From NCBI RefSeq assembly GCF_022458985.1, contig NC_061783.1, positions 2,634,413 through 2,698,412 of the forward strand: a stretch of DNA of 64,000 nucleotides, read 5' to 3'. The position numbers were made by a program, and so were the translations under genes. This document shows, piece by piece, positions 23,725 to 53,635 of the stretch. Positions within the stretch are counted from its first letter, which is position 1, and every line of letters begins with the position of its first letter. The notes beneath the pieces were generated by a model that saw nothing but the letters and a program-made list of their open reading frames with translations, was not told where the DNA came from and did no database searches. This DNA comes from Mugil cephalus (lineage: Eukaryota > Chordata > Actinopteri > Mugiliformes > Mugilidae).

Positions 23725-24516
23725 AAACATACACTCAATTGAACCTCTTAAAGACTCCACTTGGAATAAGCAGGTTTGGCTTGTGTCATCCCAGTGTGCA
23801 GTTATTCCTGTTGCCAGGCGGATCTGTGCCGTTACAACTCAACAACACTTGTGTAGTAAAACAGCACAACACGGAGGCAGTCAGTGCAATTACACGCACT
23901 CTAATCATCTCTAATGTTACAGATGACTGCATGTGAATCAAGACTGAAGCTGGAGCTAGACGACTTGTCAATGTTTTACATTACTCTGATATTTGTGTGC
24001 ATGTCCTAGAAAACCCCGTCCTTTTGGGGTTGTCAGCAAAATGACTTCACAACTAATTAGTAAAATTATTTATTAACCTCTAAACAGTGAGGCATATATA
24101 CTCCCATTATTCTTTTTTGTGATGTTAATAAGATTCCTCCTGAGGGCGAACACACATTCATGCTAAACCAGACATTAAATGAATAAGGAAATTATTGCAG
24201 TTAGTTGGGTTATTGCAACCCATGTAAATGCTTTAGTAAGACCTTAATCAAGTAATTCACAGTAATTGAGTTATAGTGTGCATGTAAATCCACAGAGGTG
24301 AAGCTGAATATGGCGCTCACCTTTATGAAAGCCTGCAGGTGATACTGGGAAGATACAAGTTAACCCTTCTGTTAAATGTCGATCTGATATTCTGCCTAAA
24401 AATATATAAACCAGTGTTGAACATTCATCCAGCAGAGGAGTAGTGGCTTGCAGGCTGGTGGCTTATCTTTTAGTGGCTTGATGCTAGAGAGGGAGGAGAG
24501 TGTGAGCAGCGCTGCT

Positions 24517-31519
<7,003 letters not shown>

Positions 31520-32294
31520 GTTTGTGCCTGTTATAAGTAGAAAAAAAAAAACAGTGGTACACAGGTTTGACCAGGACAGGGAGTAGTGATATTAAAACGC
31601 CTTGTCCTCGGCTCATGTCAGCAGATGCGTCACTGCTGTTAAATTCGGCGTAAATGACTCGGTGAAAAAACAAAACGTCATAACCATTTTAGTCAATTAA
31701 GGCTCAGCTGTGAGACGATTAAAGTAAAACAGCAACTGACTTCTTTAATGGACACCGTGGCCGTATGAACCAGAAATTGATAAATCAAATCAATAAATCA
31801 CGAGGAAACAGATCAGTGAATATGTTCAGTGAAACTAGACTTAGACATGAAACTGGAATACATCTTATGTCTGCAAATACAGCCAACTGATACTTTGTTC
31901 AACTGCCTCAATCAGTCACCCATGCTGTTGCTTGGAATTCTTTAACACCAGCTGTGAAATACTAGTTAATTGTTTGCTGCGCATTAACAATAATGCCTTA
32001 TTTAGCCGCTTGTATTTACCGGTCTCACGGTACATTTTCTGATACATTTCTTATGAAGCCTGGTTTGTCTCTACTAGGTTTCGCTTTCCCACTTGACACC
32101 AACATTTCACATACATTAGCTACCAGAGGCTAACGTCCTTATCCGCCTGGTGCAGCTAAACTAGCTTCAGGCTACCAGGCTACCAGTTAGCCACTGTTAG
32201 CTGGCCATAAAGAACCAAAAACAAAGAAACACTACATACATACATACGTTTCTAAATTCTATCCCACTACCACGTACAATATGGAATTGTTTAC

Positions 32295-32380
32295 CTTTAG
32301 ACTAAAGGAGGAAATAGCTTATGTGTCTGTGTACTGCAGGTTTCGTCAACAGCGTGAGGCGAAAAACACTTACTTCCGGT
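32295..32380 (-). promoter_or_regulatory. txlna: txlna non-coding first exon and ETS-type promoter site
   Basis: On the minus strand ACCGGAAGTA (complement of 32371-32380, tacttccggt) is an ETS/GABP consensus often found at housekeeping starts. About 75 bases downstream a donor CTAAAG|GTAAAC (exon edge at 32295) would join the acceptor at 31527/31528 next to the txlna ATG. The exon limits are inferred from splice motifs only. Confidence 0.5.
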
Positions 32381-32487
32381 TACAACTTTGGGTTCTTCTT
32401 CTTCTTCGTATATTTTAGTTGTGGTTCCCAGCCCAGCTTGATGCTTTGTCGCCATCTATAGGCTTCGGAATATATTACCTAGACGTA

Positions 32488-32760
32488 CGTCTGAAGGTTC
32501 TTCTCAGTCATCCAGGTCATGGTAATCCAAAGGGCTTTTTTTTTTTTAAAAAAAAAAAAAAGGCAAGTGGACTTTTGAGACGTTACAGATACATGTCAAG
32601 CACTTTTCAGATGGGGTTTTCCAAGCTAATTATTTAAACCTCAAACTTACCACCAGTCCCTTAGAACTGAAGAAACTATTCATAGAGGTTTGAAGAGACA
32701 TTTGCCACTAATCCAAGTTGCCTTTTTAAGCGCCTTTTGGATTACCTAGACCTAAAATAC
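32488..32760. repeat. Inverted pair of dispersed repeat fragments upstream of txlna
   Basis: The left arm has ccaggtcatggtaatccaaa and later ggcaagtggac. The right arm, read on the minus strand, has aggtctaggtaatccaaaag, then aaaaaggcaacttgga. The right arm also holds accagtcccttagaactgaa, a phrase found in many fish retroelement fragments. The left arm contains a T12/A14 run that can itself form a hairpin. Element class not determined. Confidence 0.65.
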
Positions 32761-33514
32761 ATACAAAAGCATATGCTTGCTCCCAGATGACTGCTACAGG
32801 AGTACTCAGAGAAAAGAATGAGAATTTAGGTGTTTAACCCTTTGAAACAAATTTAATGTAGATAGTACTGATCTAGTCTTTCTTTCTGAAAAAAAGCAAC
32901 ATTTGACCATTTTGTTGTTATTCTGATTTCAAATTACACGGGGAGGTTTCTTTTCAATCACTAGCTACCAAAATTGATGACACTGGGATGACATCACATT
33001 AGATCAAATTAACAAATGGAAAATGCATGTTCTTCTTCTGTAAATTTATACAGCGTTTAAGAGGCAAACTCAAAGCTTTGTATTTGAATAAATGTCTCAC
33101 AGTCACTATCCGACACCAAAATTAAACCACGGGTGAAATTATGTGTGATCTTGGCATTTACGGTATCCAACGTTGGGTGTCTGGAGATGTATCAAATCAA
33201 ACCTGTAATTACCACTTACTGCCACAGGTGCCACCAAAGAGAACTAAACTGAAATGTTTGAGTTTTCCATTTTGAATTGTTCACCTCACACCATGCACCA
33301 AATGTCCAGTTCATTGTAAAGAGGAATAATTATTTCACCACGTAAATCATCAAAAATACTCAAACAAAAAACACTACTTCAATTACTAAGCCTTATATTA
33401 GGAAACCACTTCCTTATTGCCACTCCTTCCACTTCAAGGTAGATACAATGACCAGTTCTACAGTAAAATGCTGATGACAAAAACAGACTGCAGTGAAAGA
33501 AGAAACATAAACAT

Positions 33515-36500
33515 TAAAGGGTTGCAACATAACTTTATTTGTTTTGAACAGTATTTCCACTGAACTATTTTCAATTCATAATCATTTCTTTACATTTTCA
33601 ATATTGTTGCCATTTCTTGTATGCATTTTTTTTTCTCCAATGTTTGTGTGTCATGTTCAGTTGAAGTGTATTAGTTTCTCGTCACTCATTCATACCGTCG
33701 GTAAAGTCAAGTCAAGTCACAGTTTTAAGAGTGGGTCATTTTAAGCAAATGAAAAATTATAAACAAGAATAGAGAAAATAAATACACGTAAAATAAATGC
33801 GAGGACCAGAGCAGAGAATACACCAGAACTGGTCAGTGATGCCGTATGGAAAAGTATTTTACAAACGCGTAGCATTGTAAACATCTGTAGCGTAGACATT
33901 ACTTGACTGAGCCAAGCCTGGATTTTGATAAAGACATGAACAGCTTCTAGGACGGAAGACAAGTCAGATTTGAGATATTTAGTGACGTCTGGTTAATCCT
34001 CTATATATATTTCAAGGTTCCTGATCATACAGCTGGACTGGGACAAACTCTGAAACACAATTATGCAAAAATATAGCCCAGAAGATCCTGATCAGGAAAA
34101 AAGATCAAGAAAAGCAGAAAAAGGCTTGTATCCTCTCCTCTTGTTTTAGTTTTCTTTCTGTGACATGTTCTAATGAGGCTTTTTCTCCACTTCTCAGAAG
34201 TGATTAGAATTGCATGTGAATCCCTGTCAATGTATCAGAACATACATGTAGTTGAACTCATAATACTTTTTAATGTAAATCACTGCACTATTTCTGAATC
34301 CCAGATGTTTCTCGTTAGAAAAATGTCAAGTAGTTCCCCATGTCCGCTCCCCACCCAGTGGAAGGAGTGTCACCTTTGAGAGCAGTTTGTGTCGGTGGAT
34401 CTTCGCCTCTGGGGTGTGCCTGATTTTGGACAATGTTTATTGCAGTCTTATGGATTACTTTTGAAGGTTTTGAAATTCTTTAAACAGTACTTGAATTTGA
34501 AAGAAAAAAAACTTGAAAAAAAAGAGAGAGGGACTTCTCTATTGCAGCTTCTACTGAAACGAAGCAAGTTGAAAAATGGCCTCACACAATCCCTCAGTCA
34601 TTCTGACTGGGTCGACACAAGCCGATGACACAAACTACTGAAAACCAAGTGAATAATTTCAACCAGCCACCAGGATGACTAAACTTTGGTAAACTACCTT
34701 TGACAATAAGGTTAGTACCTGCAACTGTCTGCTATGATAGTCGCTCAAGTTTCCTATTTGCATCATGTGCCACATCTAAATAATTGTTCTTTGATTCCAA
34801 ATGCTTGCAGCTCAGCAATGCACAGTGAAAACCAATAGAAGACTGTAATACTGGGGACCTTCACACCCATGGACTGCAGCTGGAAGTAGCAGGAAAGACT
34901 AGTTTTATAAAGGTAATCAAGTCTCGTCCTTCCCAGACGTCTCGAATCAAATTCCTTATTTAGGTGCCCATAGGAAAGAATGCCACTTTTCCAAAGAAAC
35001 AATGGCAAATGTAACTTTATAGATAAAGAAAATAGAGCAGCAATGTTCTGCACAAAATGTGTGCACATTCAAGTAAATAAAAGATATAAAGAAAAAAAAT
35101 CTCTAAGTCAAAGACAGTTACATAAGAACCTCCAGTCTTTGTTGGTCAGATTGGCACTTTTGTGAACAGGAGTGCATTTTCGTTCTTCAGATATATAAAT
35201 ATATTTTTTCTTCCTGGTTGATGCACTGATTTTTTTTTTTTTAATTTTCATTTTTTCTTTTTTAACATTGCAATTCTGGCATTATTTGCAGGCCAAGCGC
35301 AGAATTGGCCGTGAAATCGAAGACTTGTTGTACAGTTGTAAATGAAGCTCTACACGTTCGACGTGTAGAGAAAAGTTCTTGATGCTCAATTATTCGTGAG
35401 TTTCCTTTGCTGTCTATCGGGAGCGCACGTGTTCTGTGGAAAACACCTCACAACCCATGATGCAAACACAGCCTCTCTTACGTCATGTACTCCACTGTCA
35501 ATTAAATCAGGAAGTAGTAGCTTCCACCGCGATATGATGCACTGACGTAGGATGTTAGGGGTTGTGTAAAAATAGGAGACTGAAATAAACAGAAAAAGAG
35601 ATGCTCTTGCATCCAGGAGACTTTACTCAATAAGAGGGGATTTCTTTGGTCTTGATATTCAGCAGATTTTTCTTTTTCTTTCTCTTTGAGGAAAAACTCA
35701 ATTCACAGCTTGACGATTTAACAATTGGGCTCCAGTGATCCACAGAACAAGGGCTCCCAGACTCTGATTGGGACTTAGTCATCGAGTCGATCTACCTCTC
35801 CATCACACAGTGCCTGTCAGTCAAACATCACACAACCACAGTTCTGCTCCATCCACAAAGCCTGAACACTGACCCAAGATCAGCCTTTGCAGAGCTAGTT
35901 TAAACCATCGTAAGTCATGTGGCAAGAAACAACGAAAAAAGTTTCCATAAGATGCTCCTGACTCCAAGAGACACCTCTCAATTAAATCTCTGTATCTAAT
36001 AAAACTGAAAATAATCTTCATTAAAACAGAGCCAAGGGCCCCATTTTCATAAATAACAAGACAATACCTACTAAGTGCTATGAAACAAAAAACATCCAAA
36101 ATGGCAATCACCACACTTTGGAGAGACAAAACTTCAAAATTAAATAAAATTAGAACTTTTTCTTTAAACCCAAAGATTATGGAAACTATTTTATTTGCTA
36201 CTAGCCACTCATCTGTGTGAGGTGTGTGTACAGTGTCAGCTGGTGTTGTATGCAAATGTGCATGAAGTGTGCGCAAATATATATTTATCTATATATATAT
36301 ATATATATATTCATACTTTAGTTTTTGCTGCAGTAAGATTTGTCACTAACCTTGGACACATCCCTAGCCAAACTCTGGTTGTTATTAGACCCATGAGGGG
36401 ACAAAGGACCGGCGGAGACCTCCGTTGCCAGATAGAGAAGAGGCTATTTACATCAATACCTATACGTATCACAATGGACCCATGCAAAATCATTATCCAT

Positions 36501-38063
36501 TGTCATTGTCATTCCTCTGTAATATAGTGATATAGAATGCCAAAAGTTATAAATCAACTCTACCACTATACAAAACACCACCACCATCACTACACTACCA
36601 CTGTTAACACCAGCAAATCCATTACGGCCCACTTCCTTCTTTTAACTCCAAATGCTGCGCAATGTTTCCTCTCCCTGTTCTCCACCTCTCTGTGCCAACT
36701 GTCTGCGTTCGGCCAGGGATACTCGGCAACTGCAGGCAGGGTAATATAACACCATGCAAAAACCCTACCACAAACAACTGGAAGGGGGTGGGGGGGTATG
36801 TGGCCTAGCTAGTTGTCGGCAACCCATACGCAACGGGGGTTCAGAGAGCAAACTTATGATGGTGACTGTAGGAGGTATCACACCTTATGTCAAACATCTG
36901 CGATGCATTGAATGCATTTCAATAGAAAAACAAGATGGGTTTGCTGCTGCTGGCTCTTCTCTCCCTAAATCCCCAACTAAGCCTTCCTTAATGGTTAGAT
37001 CACTTCATAATTCAAATGTAATGTCATTAATAACACAGCACACAACGAACACTGGATCTCTAACTATTCCACCCTCAAAACTTAGATTTTATTTAGTTTT
37101 CTAGATCTTTAAATGAAGCCTCTAAAAACCCAATGTCTTCACCACTATCCCATGCAGAGCTGTTCCTATTTAGGGGTTCACAATAACTCCCACCCATTCC
37201 CTCCCCTTGCTACTTTGTCCCATTTAGAAAAAAAAAAAAAAAAATAAGGATCCCACCTCTTAGCTTGGGCTTGATATAAAGCGCTTGATTTTGGTTGGAC
37301 ATTTGTGCCTCTGTGCTCCCACTACAGAGTATTCTTTTTTTCCCCATCAGCAGATATGCAGAGACCAGCCTGAAACCTCGTGATCAGGGTGTCCCTCAAT
37401 AAGCGCTTTCCATTAAAGAAGAAAAAGAAATAATCAAAAGCACAAACAAACAGAAGCAGATAAATAAAGGGTGTATGAAAAAATAACTACTTGTTATACT
37501 AGAAAGTGATAATTCTACAAGTGTATTCTGAATTGCACTAGGTCAGACTGACATCAAGAGCTGGGCATATGTCACCTCATGCACCCCAATCTGTAGCATG
37601 GGATGCACTGGTAATCCTAAAAGTAGGAATGTCCCATTGGAAAAGAAATCAAAGTGTATATAAAAGATATTAACCACCAAACCACCGTTACTGCCAATGA
37701 GAGAACCATAGAGAAATAAAACGGCAGGAAGTTTGTGCGTTTTAAGCCGGAGCAGACTTGCACTTTGGGCTATGAGGTGATCACTTCCTTTTCTAAGTGA
37801 AATGGAGTTTTTGTGGCCCATTGACCAGAAAACAGAGGACTCTGCCCTGTGAGAGGCCAGTCCACTGGTTGAAAAGAAGGAAGAAAAGGGGTAACAAGAG
37901 CTATCCTCCAAGGGGTGTGTCTCTATGGTGATGGTGCTTGGGGTGTGGGGGTAGTGGCAGATCAGGGAAGAGGGCAAAGTGGCATGACTTAGGCATCTAG
38001 GGGCCCTCCATGAGCTGGGGCGGAGGGGGTAAATGATGCATTTTAGAGGAGAGGATTGAGGAC
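33515..38063 (-). other. kpna6: Probable long kpna6 3' UTR
   Basis: From the kpna6 stop codon to an AATAAA on the minus strand (33539-33534) there is 4.5 kb without any recognisable coding exon. Mammalian KPNA6 also has a multi-kilobase 3' UTR, so this is the simplest reading. Weaker AATAAA candidates inside (minus strand near 37090 and 36190) would give shorter forms. The stretch includes a TA tract (about 36283-36310) and an A18 run near 37227. Confidence 0.55.
33534..33539 (-). terminator. kpna6: Distal kpna6 polyadenylation signal
   Basis: AATAAA on the minus strand followed by AGTTATGTTGCAACCC, 1.15 kb from the txlna promoter. It is the last good candidate before sequence upstream of txlna. 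Confidence 0.5.
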
Positions 38064-47154
<9,091 letters not shown>

Positions 47155-47300
47155 CGTGTCCTGTGGGGTTCAACTGTATTGGGCTGCAAAGAAGTAAATC
47201 AAATTTAAACACGTTCCCACTTCTAGCTTTCCAGAATCCGCTCCTGTAGCAATATGTCTGCCGGCCCGGGAGACGGAAACGTCAAAATATAAACGACTTC
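47155..47300 (-). promoter_or_regulatory. kpna6: kpna6 5' UTR and promoter
   Basis: Upstream of the ATG the minus strand reads ACCCCACAGGACACG as 5' UTR. Beyond it is a GC-rich patch (gtctcccgggccggcag, about 47255-47271) with no TATA box. A pyrimidine tract ending tttgcag just upstream of the UTR resembles an acceptor, so an additional upstream non-coding exon is possible. Confidence 0.4.
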
Positions 47301-50100
47301 CTGCCACCAGGGGACGCACTAGCCCCACAAATCCATGCTCCATTAACACACCCCCAGTGAGTTACACGACACAATTAATTTACATTTCTAACGATATGCA
47401 TTGATAATCCATCAGTGACTGAATTTATGTCTTTATCAAATGCATATATTCGCGAAAACGGCTAAGATGGACCGTGAGTTAATTAATTCAGCCATTATAA
47501 AAGTGCCACTGTTTTTCATTAGGGAAGAGCAGGACAATGCCTGATTTCATGACAGCTTTCGTCCAAAGTCACCGCATGGTTCAGATGATTGCATTTGTCC
47601 TGCATCAGCATATCTCCCCCAGGTTTTAAAATGTGTGAACAGCTGTGGCTCCCCTGTGTTTTTCTTAAATTGAATGTGACAGAGTAATACAGGTGAGACG
47701 CATTCATGGTCAATTTGCTGGGAGCAAGTGGTGGTAAATGACTGTACTATGTCGCAAGACAACATTGTCCTCTGATGTGGCCCCTGGGGCGGGGGAGGGG
47801 GTGGGGTGGAAAAAAACTTTAGGGGGCAATCTTGTACAAATAAAAGAGAAGCAATAGGGCATTCATGGCTACCAGCCTGGCTCTTCTCCCTATAAAAAAG
47901 AGGTAGAAGGTCAAGTCGGCTGTAGCACTAACTGTACTTTACCATGATTACAGTTTCTTAGCTGCTATGACCAAACCTTGTCGCAGATCTATGCTTTCTC
48001 AGTGTAGCCATGGGCTTTGGACTGAGCTCAGTCGAGCCATAAAGCCGGAGAATTCTCAGCCTTCAGCAGGTGTGCTGGCGCAGAGATGAATCAAAAGACA
48101 CTCCTTTCTACTCTCCGCAGGTATCAAATAAAACAAACGCACAGGACCAATTTCTGCTACAGAGTCTGCATTCAAATTCTCTCTGATCCAGCCTGCGGGG
48201 CTGTAGCTGAGGCTCATAGAGCCTGATTTCATTTTACAGGCCCCCTCTTTATGAGTTCTTTACCTTTCTCATTTCTAGGCCTGCTGAAGCACGTCTTACA
48301 GCACCCTACCCTTTACAGAAACGCAAAGGCTATCCATTAGTCAGTGCCACAGAGTAAAGACTGCCTCTGTAATGGAATCATAAGAGCAAAGCACGGAAGA
48401 TAAGTGAAGGGTTTTAAAAGAGGGGATGGTCTCCTGTGCTTTAGTCTCCCACTCGTCATCATTTTCTAATGCAGACATAATAAACGCCGCAATCAATAAC
48501 CTCTCTTCCTTTCCATGCAATTTCAAAATGCTGTAAATAAAAGAACAAAAGGGCGTATGCTAATGAACAAACAGGAAGACCTCTCCTGCCAACCTCATTA
48601 GTGACCATTACAGTCCTTGGTGACTCAGCAATTTTGAGATATTGCACCTGATTTTTAACAAGCAAATTAAGAATGCTGCAACAGCACAGTGGGTGCAACA
48701 ACAAGTTCAGTTTCATGAAAACGCTCCTTTTTTCTGAAAAGATGTCTGAATTTCTTCCACAGGGGCCATTTGGTCATTTTGCCAACATTACAAAGACCTC
48801 AGTTGCAGGGAGACTGCACTTTATTCTGCGGAGACGTTTCATAGGCAAATGCTAGGCAGCCCCGTTCTGCATCATGCTCCTGGCAGTATATCCATGATAA
48901 AACATCAAGCAGGACTCAGATCTCTGCAGGTGGATACTGCAACAAAAAAAAAAAAAAAATTCTTCTGAGCATTTCATCTGCCCAGACAACAATAATACAC
49001 GCCACACAAAGAGGGTAATAACATCAAGGAGCGTGTTTGCGGAGCGGAAATTCAATAATGGAGCGTCAAAGGCAGTTTAGTTTTGATTGTGCTTATTTGA
49101 TTGTGCAAATATCGCCGATTTAAGTGCCCCTTAATTCAATTACAACAAATATGATAATAAGGGCAGTTTGCTGAAATGCGAGAACGTGGCCGGGCCGCCT
49201 GTGGGAGAGAACATCTGCAAAGCTCTGCACTGAAACGCTTTGTGTGAGAGTAATAAAGAGTGAGAGAGATAACGCCGTGGGGAGGATAGTGTGTGAAGAG
49301 AACAGTGTGCTGGTGCATGCGGGGCGTGAATGGAAAAGAGGAGATATGTCTTCATAATATAGTGTTGGAAATCCATTCAGCACTGTCCATTTCCTATTTT
49401 TCTTTCTTTTTTTTTATCTGACGTCTAAGACCCCCTCACTCTCTCTGTCTTCCTGTCTCCCGCTCCCTTTCTGACATCTACCAGGTGGCGGGGCTGATAA
49501 GTGAGATGCTGAGTAGGTGATTTTTAGAATACTCTTGTGCATCATTCGATCATCCGTTGTGTGTGAGAAGGATTTGTGAGAATTTTTTTGAATGTTAATG
49601 TATTTTTTTTTTTTACCATGCCAGATAAAAGGCTCAGAGAGACAAATCTGTAGCTATCAATGACTTTGGCGGCACCTGTAGTTTCAGGTGGTAAATGGTC
49701 ACAAAATTCTAAACAAACTGGCAAAACAAACGGATGTTTTAATAAATAAGCCCTGTTTTCCATTATTCTGTGAAGAACTGTGATCTGATTTTATGCTGCA
49801 CATGGAATGAGTCTGCAGCCAACAGGCTGAAGTGAAAGGAGTTGGTTAACTACCAACTGTCACCACGTTGCGTGGTCTTGGAGCATTGAAGGCGTTCACC
49901 CTGTTACTTGCAGCTCTTCATCTAACAGCTCACTGTGGCTGCTTCTTCTAGTTCTGTTAACCCCTGAAATATTTCAAACTGTTTTGCTGTCATATAAATA
50001 AATCCCCCAAATCACTGTTGCCTTGTTTAGTTTCTGCTTTCTTAATAAACTCATTTCAAACCTAATTTCTAATCTTTCCTTTTTGAAAAAGCTTATAGCT

Positions 50101-50886
50101 AGGGCTGGACTTAACCATCCCTTAGTTATGCTGCTATAGGCCTAGGCTGCTGGGGGACGATGCACTGAGGACATGTCCTCTCCTCTTTCTTCTCTGGTTC
50201 CTGTCCTCTAATATCTTATCATTTTATTTTCTATCTCTTATAATTTACTAACCACTGTGTCTTACTCTCTCCCCTCCGCTCCCCTCCCCCTTCATCATCT
50301 TGTGAGGGTCTCTGGTCTGCAGTGCTGAATATCTGACCTGTGGAGTTCTAAGCTACATCTGCTGCCGTGGCCTCATCAACCAGCCCAGTCTTCATGGTCT
50401 GGAGTGCTGTGTATCAGACCTGTGGAGCTCCATAAACTACATCTGTCCCAGTCATCATGGCCTCCTCCAGTTGTCCACTCCTACCTAGATGAACAATTCA
50501 CCAACCTGCCCATAATTCCTGTTATACTCACAAACTGTCACAGATCATCAGCTATGTGTTATATTACTAGACCCTACATGTTTACTTCCGCTTGATGTAT
50601 GTATCTATGACAGAAGTTTGTTTATCTTGTTTCTCCTGCTCTTCTTTTCTCTCTATCTTCTCTGTTTCTAACCGGCTGGCTTTCGGCAGATGGTTCCCTC
50701 CATATGAGCTGGGTTCTGCTCAAGGTTTCTTCCTGTTAAAAGGGAGTTTTTCCTTGCCACCGTCACCCTCAGGCTTGCTCTGGACTTTGCAGGCTGGTTT
50801 TTGTGAAGCGTCTTGAGACGATTTGTATTGTTATTGGCGCTATATAAATAAAACTGAATTGAATTGAATTGAATTGAATTGAATTA
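50101..50886 (-). repeat. Dispersed teleost repeat, longer reverse copy
   Basis: The right part (50690-50850) is the reverse complement of the repeat at 11315-11510: gttctgctcaaggtttcttc, gttaaaagggagtttttcc, ggcgctatataaataaaac. It ends in a (GAATT)n tract (about 50852-50886). The left part (ttatgctgctataggcctag and following T/C-rich sequence) belongs to the longer form of the same repeat seen in other fish. Confidence 0.75.
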
Positions 50887-52810
50887 ATCTCATCAAACAA
50901 AGAGAAAGGAGGTGTTTGCAAATGCACCGTGCTCAGGGTGGACATAGCCTGAGTTAGCAACCCAGATCTAATGAATGCAAATGAGAGACAATAAGCAAGC
51001 CATTTAATAATGACACTGACAAAGAACTCAGCGTCAATAACCTCAATAGGTTATTTTATGGCCCGATGATCTACATTAGCATTAGTGCTGAACTTGGATG
51101 TCAGAGTGCTGCATTGCCAACGCAAACACCAACTAATACTTTTCAACTACCCAAAGTTCCTACAGACGCTCTTCTTCCTTGTGTGCATCTCATTCTTTGC
51201 AGAGCTTCTTTGCGGGGCGGCTCATCAACTGAAACAAGTCATCCCGTGAAAGGGCGCGGCAGTGCCACAGCGCAGGTAACACAAGGCCGATGCCAAAGAC
51301 TGAGACAGGTAGACGCAGACAGAAGGAGAGAGAGAGAGAGACAGGCTCGCATCAGAAAACACTTAGGCATGCCAGCAGAGTAGATGAAGCAAAGAGATCA
51401 ATGTGGCACAATAATTGTACACACACTATAATTGATGAACATGTGGCTCAGGAGGACTTCCTCTCGACTCTCTGAACGCTACCAGCCAATTTCGGCCCGA
51501 TCGAACCAGCTCAATAAGGCCTATTAACTCAAAGTGCTGTTATTTACCTGTTATGCGGCTTGCCATTGGTACTGGAGGACATACCTTTATTCTAAGGCCT
51601 TCTGTAAGCAACACACTAAGTGCTAAAGCGTCTTTCTCGTCTTCTATTCACAATACAGCACTTTCAGCTATTTCATATTTGAATATTTGAATCTGCTGCT
51701 GTTTATAAACCCTGAAATAGCAGCTCTTTCAACTCAGGGTCCTGTCAGGCATCCTCTGCGGAGAACGTAACTCGATATAAAAATAGTGAGCAAATTATTC
51801 GGCTTCCACTCTGGTTTTAATTGAAGCTTTTTTGATGTTTTTCTCAGTCCTTCCACGGCTCGCTCTGTGAGAATAAGAGTGACCATAAAGGTGATGTGTA
51901 TGGCGGTGGATGTGCTGGAGCACATAACTACCTCACTACAGGGCTTTTCACAGCCTCCCTGCGGTGACCATAAATCCACCCTGTGATTGGAGAGAGGAGG
52001 TAATGAGGGGCCTGGTGCACTATGCGGCCACCCACACACAGAAAGTCGGCAGAGCGCACACACACCTCTCCGTAAATAACACCACCAGCACTGACCCTGA
52101 CAGCAGTCTGATCATCTCGGTCAGCCACAATCACCTTCCTGCAGTAAATCTATCTAATTAACTCCGCAGCCGAAACCGAAGAGTCTCTCCCCAAGTCAAT
52201 CAGAAGTTTCTGCGACGTAATAGTTTCCGACAGGACGCAGAATTAACTGGATAATATTAAAAGGCTCTCCCGTTCTTCGTTCCTGCTTCCCCTGCAATAT
52301 TAATTGTTGTATTCAGGAGTAGAGGACGTGCGGAATTGATGGGAGCAGAATACAATTTAGTTCAAGGCAGACAAACGGCTTTTAGGTTAACTTCAAAAAA
52401 CAAGGGCTGAATGTTCTTTGACAGCCCGTCACTTAACTGGATGTATTCCTACTCGGCGCACAACGCCACGCTGCCTCCGCTTGTTTTTCAAGCGGCCTAT
52501 TATTGATGTAACAGTCAGATTGAGTGGAAAATGGGAAAAACAGCACAGAGTGATGATAAGTGGATTAGAAAATTGCCTCCGTGCCCTTTAACAGTTGTGA
52601 AAAGTGCCTTCCTTGTTCTTTATTTTTGACTCCGACCAAACCAAGCATAACCTCTGCCGACCTTTGCGTGTTCAATCGGAGTAATTGAATGAGAACCTGG
52701 ATAAAGTTAATTGGCCGCTTCCATATATACTTAAAGCTGCGGTTAATTAATCAGAGAGGACAAAAGCCACTACATCACCAGCTGATTATGGGTGAGCACT
52801 TGGCAGGCTC

Positions 52811-52830
52811 CACACACACACACACACACA
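52811..52830. repeat. (CA)n microsatellite
   Basis: Ten CA units in otherwise unique sequence. Confidence 0.85.
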
Positions 52831-53604
52831 GGCTGCTGGTGGGTGTGTCGTCTTTCTTTTATCTGTGGCTCGATGCTGCGCAGGGGTTTGTTTGTGTGCA
52901 TCATACAAATATACTGTACCTGCAACTCTGCCTCATTACTTTCTTAACAATAGGTTTTGATTACAGCGAGCAAACCACTCTCATAACACATTTCAGGTAT
53001 TTGGAATCTTTTCTCAAAATCTAATTACCTAATTATGGAGTGTCAGCTAAACGTGGGAGCAGGATTTTCATAGATTAAAACTCAAGGTCTTCCTTTGAGC
53101 TAGTGGAAATGTTGGTGAGTTGAAGTGCGAGATTTATCTTTCATCTGATTTGTCCCAGAGTTTTTAAACGCTGCAAGTATATAAAGTATTCAAAGTCATG
53201 GCTAAGTTTCAGACAAAGTTATGTTTTAAAGGCAAAAAGTCAAAATTAGTGTCAGTTTTGTTAGATAATAGGTCATTTGCACGCTGTAATACACAATTTT
53301 GATATGATTGTCAAAATACAAATACTGGGGAAATTTTACAGAGACATCTGTTTTTATATATGCTGAATACATCAATAGTGATGTCCAGTACAAATGTATG
53401 GCATTTTAAAATACATAAGAAGGCCTGTAAGTCTGTTTTCTCAAATAGCCTGTTTTCTTTTTCTCACACTCACTGAGAGAAATCCCCACTGCTGCACCAC
53501 TTACATACATTTTACTGTCTCATTCTGGTTTTATTCCTATCTATATTCTGAAGGATGTTGTTCATATATCATTCATAGTGCGATTTTCCACAATTTATTC
53601 TGAA

Positions 53605-53609
<5 letters not shown>

Positions 53610-53634
<25 letters not shown>
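53610..53634. repeat. (AT)n microsatellite
   Basis: Perfect AT tract followed by a T run. Confidence 0.85.
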
Positions 53635-53635
<1 letters not shown>

